From Spisula solida (Eukaryota > Mollusca > Bivalvia > Venerida > Mactridae), in contig OX365945.1 in assembly GCA_947247005.1 (NCBI GenBank), positions 36,882,551-36,946,550 on the forward strand: a stretch of 64,000 nucleotides of DNA, read 5' to 3'. Below, piece after piece: positions 59,745-64,000 of the stretch. The position numbers were made by a program, and so were the translations under genes. Positions within the stretch are counted from its first letter, which is position 1. Each line of letters begins with the position of its first letter. The notes beneath the pieces were generated by a model that was not told the DNA's origin, searched no databases, and saw only the letters and a list, made by a program, of their open reading frames with translations.

Positions 59745-60836
59745 AGTTAGTACCGTGGAGAAGTTGCTGGCAGAAAGGTGAGTTAGTACTGTGGAGAAGT
59801 TGCTGGCAGAAAGGTGAGTTGGTACCGTGGAGAAGTTGCTGGCAGAAAGGTCAGTTAGTACTGTGGAGAAGTTGCTGGCAGAAAGGTGAGTTGGTACTGT
59901 GGAGGAGTTGCTGGCAGAAAGGTGAGTTAGTACTGTGGAGAAGTTGCTGGCAGAAAGGTGAGTTGGTACTATGGAGAAGTTGCTGGCAGAAAGGTGAGTT
60001 AGAGCTGTTGAGAAGTTGCTGGCAGAAAGGTGAGTTGGTACTGTGGAGGAGTTGCTGGTAGAAAGGTGAGTTAGTACTGTGGAGAAGTTGCTGGCGGAAT
60101 GGTGAGTTGGTACTGTGGAGAAGTTGCTGGCAGAAAGGTGAGTTAGAACAGTGGAGAAGTTGCTGGCAGAAAGGTGAGATAGTACTGTGGAGGAGTTGCT
60201 GGTAGAAAGGTGAGTTAGTACTGTGGAGAAGTTGCTGGCAGAAAGGTGAGTTAGTACTGTGGAGGAGTTGCTGGCAGAAAGGTGAGTTAGTACTGTGGAG
60301 AAGTTTCTGGCAGAAAGGTGAGATAGCACTGTGAAGAAGTTGCTGGCAGAAAGGTGAGATAGCACTGTGAAGAAGTTTCTGGCAGAAAGGTGAGATAGCA
60401 CTGTGGAGAAGTTTCTGGCAGAAAGGTGAGATAGCACTGTGGAGAAGTTGCTGGCAGAAAGGTGAGATAGCACTGTGGAGAAGTTTCTGGCAGAAAGGTG
60501 AGATAGCACTAAGGAGAAGTTTCTGGCAGAAAGGTGAGATAGCACTGTGGAGAAGTTTCTGGCAGAAAGGTGAGATAGCACTGTGGAGAAGTTTCTGGCA
60601 GAAAGGTGAGATAGCACTAAGGAGAAGTTTCTGGCAGAAAGGTGAGATAGCACTGTGGAGAAGTTTCTGGCAGAAAGGTGAGATAGCACTGTGGAGAAGT
60701 TTCTGGCAGAAAGGTGAGATAGCACTGTGGAGAAGTTGCTGGCAGAAAGGTGAGATAGCACTGTGGAGAAGTTGCTGGCAGAAAGGTGAGATAGCACTGT
60801 GGAGAAGTTTCTGGCAGAAAGGTGAGATAGCACTGA
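59745..60836. repeat. 36-bp minisatellite, about 30 copies
   Basis: Unit 'ctgtggagaagttgctggca' plus 'gaaaggtgagttagta', 36 bases. The left half has gagttagtac/gagttggtac units, the right half gagatagcac units with gtttctgg, showing two expansion phases. The 365-codon minus ORF (HLSARNFSTVLS, 12 residues per unit) is open because 36 is a multiple of three. Confidence 0.95.
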
Positions 60837-61256
60837 GTAAGATTATACAGGAAAACTAATTAGGTGAATCAGCCATGCTTATTGGTGTATATATAAAACT
60901 GAAACATTGTTGAGAAAAGCATTAAACCTAAATAATTAAACTAACAAACATTACCAGCTTAAGTATGAGCCTATGTCGGTAGACCATAAAATATTGCTTG
61001 TGCATTGGACAATTTGGCCTATGTATGGACTATAGTATAAGGCTTGAGGGGTATACCATAACATTTTGTCTGATTTAACTACCATAAGTACTATACCTTG
61101 CCTTGGGATACAATGTAACAAGTCAAATTGCAGTCAGATGTGACTATATTACATAATGTATATAATATTGAAATGCTAATAGTTACTTATATTGCATATT
61201 ATATTGAGATCTATCATTGTGGGTGGCATGTTCATTTGTGAGATCTTAAATGATAT
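60837..61256. other. Intergenic sequence, no gene seen
   Basis: AT-rich spacer; nothing identifiable. Confidence 0.55.
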
Positions 61257-62510
61257 TTTGGCTCACCTGAGCCTGAACTGCTTACCTGAGCCTGAACTGC
61301 TTACCTGAGTCTGAACTGCTTACCTGAGCCTGAACTGCTTACCTGAGTCTGAACTGCTTACCTGAGCCTGAACTGCTTACCTGAGCCTGAACTGCTTACC
61401 TGAGCCTGAACTGCTTACCTGAGTCTGAACTGCTTACCTGAGCCTGAACTGCTTACCTGAGCCTGAACTGCTTACCTGAGCCTGAACTGCTTACCTGAGC
61501 CTGAACTGCTTACCTGAGTCTGAACTGCTTACCTGAGCCTGAACTGCTTACCTGAGTCTGAACTGCTTACCTGAGTCTGAACTGCTTACCTGAGCCTGAA
61601 CTGCTTACCTGAGCCTGAACTGCTTACCTGAGCCTGAACTGCTTACCTGAGCCTGAACTGCTTACCTGAGTCTGAACTGCTTACCTGAGCCTGAACTGCT
61701 TACCTGAGCCTGAACTGCTTACCTGAGTCTGAACTGCTTACCTGAGTCTGAACTGCTTACCTGAGTCTGAACTGCTTACCTGAGTCTGAACTGCTTACCT
61801 GAGCCTGAACTGCTTACCTGAGCCTGAACTGCTTACCTGAGCCTGAACTGCTTACCTGAGTCTGAACTGCTTACCTGAGCCTGAACTGCTTACCTGAGCC
61901 TGAACTGCTTACCTGAGTCTGAACTGCTTACCTGAGCTCGGATAGCTCTGAGCTCGGATAGCCTACCTGAGCTTGGATAGCTCACTTGAGCTCGGATAGC
62001 TCACCTGAGCTTGGACTGCTTACCTGAGCCTGAACTGCTTACCTGAGCTCAGATAGCTCACCTGAGCTTGGATAGCTCTCCTGAGCTTGGATAGCTCACC
62101 TGAGCTTGGACTGCGCACCTGAGCTCTGATAGATCATGTGAGCTTGGACTGCTTACCTGAGCTCTGATAGCTCATCTGAGCTTGGACTGAGCTCTGATAG
62201 CTCATCTGAGCTTGAACTGCGCACCTGAGCTTGAACAGTGCACCTGAGCTTGAGCTGCGCACCTGAGCTCGGATAGCTCACCTGAGCTTGGACTGCTCAC
62301 CTGAGCTTGGACTGCGCACCTTAGCTCTGATAGATCACCTGAGTTTGGACTGTGCACCTGAGCTTGGACTGCACACATGAGCTCTTATAGATCATCTGAG
62401 CTTAGATAGTTTAGTTTGGACTGTGCACCTGAGCTTGGACTGCTAACCTGAGCTCTGATAGTTCATCTGAGCTAAAAAAGCGCTTGTGGTGAGCGACCTA
62501 TTGTGTTGGT
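61257..62510. repeat. 19-bp minisatellite framed by Helentron-like ends
   Basis: From about 61270 to 61930, 35 units of 'cctgaactgcttacctgag' (19 bases; cc/tc variants). From 61930 to 62480 units diverge to 'gagcttggactgctcacct' and 'gagctcggatagctcacct'. The left edge 'ttggctcacctgagc' resembles the 5' ends at 34097 and 47567; the right edge 'gtgagcgaccta' (62489-62500) matches the 3' motif at 47881. So the array appears to have grown inside such an element. Confidence 0.85.
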
Positions 62511-62774
62511 CCATGTCCCGCATTGTGCATATCAAGTCAATATGTATATAGGAGAGATCACCGTATTTTAAATATGCAAAAATGCCCACCAGCTATCTAT
62601 TGGATGAAAGAACAATGAAAACCTGCCATTTACCAATAGCTAGCTGGTGCTATGAATACACAAAATTCTCAAGAACATCAAGAAACATCACTGAATATTT
62701 TGAGAAAATTTATCTACCAGTTGGTCAATTTCTTATGCCTAGGTTATGTCAAGCAAGAAACTTGGTCATGGGTA
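62511..62774. other. Unannotated sequence with one short ORF
   Basis: An 88-codon plus ORF (62582-62848) starts here and ends inside the neighbouring MITE relic. It has no recognised motif and is not called. Confidence 0.45.
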
Positions 62775-62999
62775 ATGCAATTTTTTTATGTCTAAATCCC
62801 CACCCAGGAGACAATACTTACTGTCAAAATCCCCACCGTGGGGCATAGTTTTTCATCTGGGTACTTTAATAAAAACACGAATAAAAGTATCACTGTCGTC
62901 TTTTGTGGTGTCGAAATTCCCGGAAGATAGTGTATTCCCCGGGACTCGGAGTCAATAAGTTAGTCTAATTCCCGCCTGTCGGCATACTATTGGCTGGTG
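62775..62999. mobile_element. ATGCACC-type MITE, left end missing
   Basis: From 'tttttatgtctaaatcccca' to 'attggctggtgcat', nearly collinear with 30910-30948 plus 31545-31774, without the nested insert. The right terminal repeat is kept; the left one is lost. Confidence 0.75.
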
Positions 63000-63404
63000 C
63001 ATAATTGTAAGTTAGAATATAGGTAATTTTGGTTAAAAAAACTGTCATCTTGTGAACACAACAAAGCTTTACTTTTTGCATGAAACTTTTTATGAATGCT
63101 TGTTTCTGTTTCAAATGGGTCAATTGAGATAAAAACATATAAAGTCAATAGTAGGTCACCAGGCCCAAACAACTGAAAAACCTTGTTAATTATCTTGGGT
63201 CAAAATTTAGGTCCATCTGGGGTCAAATACTTTGTGTTAATTTAATAATATTTGTGAGTGTGTGTCTATGCAGGGGCGTGGTCATGAGGCTTGAATTGTG
63301 GAATTTTTTACCTAAATTATAAAAAATGCCATATTTAAATTTTTACTTTTCGAATTAATGTTATGCACGTGCGTATATCCGTATTGCTGGCTACGCCCTT
63401 GCTA
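63000..63404. other. Repeat scraps and AT-rich sequence
   Basis: 'gtcaaaatttaggtccatct' and 'ggggtcaaatac' near 63200-63230 look like Helentron-like body debris. No gene seen. Confidence 0.45.
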
Positions 63405-63800
63405 TGTGTTTTATATGGCTGGCACAGTGGTCGAGTAGGGTAACACTCATGAACACGAATCCCTTGTTCGAGTCTCGGCTTGGGCTCTTGGTCATTTCTA
63501 AAATGCTTTTCAGTGTATCCCACCCAACTAGAGTTGAACTGGTTGGTAACCTAGAGGTAGTCTTGTGTGTATTGGTGCTATACACCATGCACGTTAAAGA
63601 ACCAAGAATTCTGTTCAGAAAGAGCTCAAGGTATCGCTCCTTGATTCCTTACTAGTATATCACACAAAGTTAATCTGTCTCCTCCCTCGAAGGACCCTCC
63701 CTCTTCAAGGTCATCGCTCAATTTAGTGGGGACAAAACCCGGATGACCATGCACTCTAAGACAGTTGATTGTAAACAAGCAAACACAACAACTCTAACAA
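63405..63800 (+). mobile_element. tRNA-derived SINE, most complete copy
   Basis: Head 'ggctggcacagtggtcgagt' (A box TGGCACAGTGG) and 'ttgttcgagtctc' (B box). Body 'aactagagttgaactggttg' and 'ggtgctatacaccatgcacg'. Tail domain 'ggtcatcgctcaatttagtg', 'acccggatgaccatgcac' and an A/C-rich 'caagcaaacacaacaact' end. The 62-83-codon ORFs over it are artefacts. Possibly a MetaSINE-type mollusc SINE; the name is an inference. Confidence 0.85.
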
Positions 63801-64000
63801 TATGCTTTAAAAAGCTGATATCAGTATGGGTACAGGAATACACACTCTATAGTGGCATTGTTATGTGTTAAATTGTCAATATTCATTTGTAAACCCCGCT
63901 AGTATTATCGGCATCTTGGTAAAAACCTTGTGAACTCAGTTGGCAATTTTGAAGTTACTCCGGATGATATATCAGTTTGCCCACATTTAAGATTCTCAGG
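63801..64000. other. Window end, no gene seen
   Basis: A fragment 'gtaaaaaccttgtgaactca' near 63918 resembles Helentron-like bodies. Nothing else is visible. Confidence 0.45.

Noticed and set aside
59736..60833. 365-codon Ser-rich minus ORF (HLSARNFSTVLS repeats)
   Set aside because: 36-bp array artefact; no start context or homology recognised.

Overview
The window is eukaryotic, non-coding-dominated and AT-rich. It best fits a bivalve mollusc. The reasons are several non-autonomous Helitron/Helentron-like repeats with 145-170 bp internal repeats and phrases such as 'aggtcaaggtcac', tRNA-headed SINEs ending in an A/C-rich tail, many MITEs, and minisatellites filling roughly 18 kb of the 64 kb. 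The phylum call is an inference from repeat style; no marker gene is present. There are no operons, rRNAs, CRISPR arrays or intact transposases.

Layout. 1-13.4 kb: a 53-bp array, a (TA)n tract, a 38-bp array with a hairpin in every unit, a minus-strand Helentron-like relic, a small element with terminal inverted repeats around telomere-like repeats, a 94-bp higher-order array, a 29-bp array split by a hairpin insertion, and a 27-bp array. 13.5-20 kb: an inverted pair of about 260 bp (13.53 and 19.24 kb), a decayed C2H2 zinc-finger fragment, and a 31-bp array cut by a MITE whose TA target duplication can be read directly. 20-32 kb: MITEs (one with long G and C runs), a pure (AGCAT)79 block, a 37-bp array with 144-bp higher-order periodicity, a canonical Helitron end, and a MITE carrying a nested insertion with a very long hairpin. 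34-43 kb: Helentron-like elements, hAT-like MITEs and a SINE. 44.2-47.5 kb: a 50/54-bp array. 49-64 kb: more arrays (18-20, 18, 46, 27, 22, 36 and 19 bp), a hAT-type MITE with a perfect 8-bp duplication, a piggyBac-like MITE and three SINEs.

Genes. The only convincing protein-coding signal is two plus-strand exons, 36889-36955 and 48153-48706. Their splice sites and phases match and they encode an acidic, Ser-rich, probably nuclear protein; the 50/54-bp array and several transposable elements lie in the intervening intron. Weaker traces are an exon-like ORF at 26007-26251 with an in-frame stop, a zinc-finger pseudogene at 13.8-14.0 kb (minus), and a 69-codon minus ORF at 2962-3171 in a diverged tandem duplication. 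The long ORFs at 12.2-13.4, 54.8-55.7 and 59.7-60.8 kb arise because the array periods are multiples of three and are not called as genes.

I did not find a new molecular system. The most informative signals are the datable insertions into minisatellites, the higher-order repeats, and an array sitting between Helentron-like ends.
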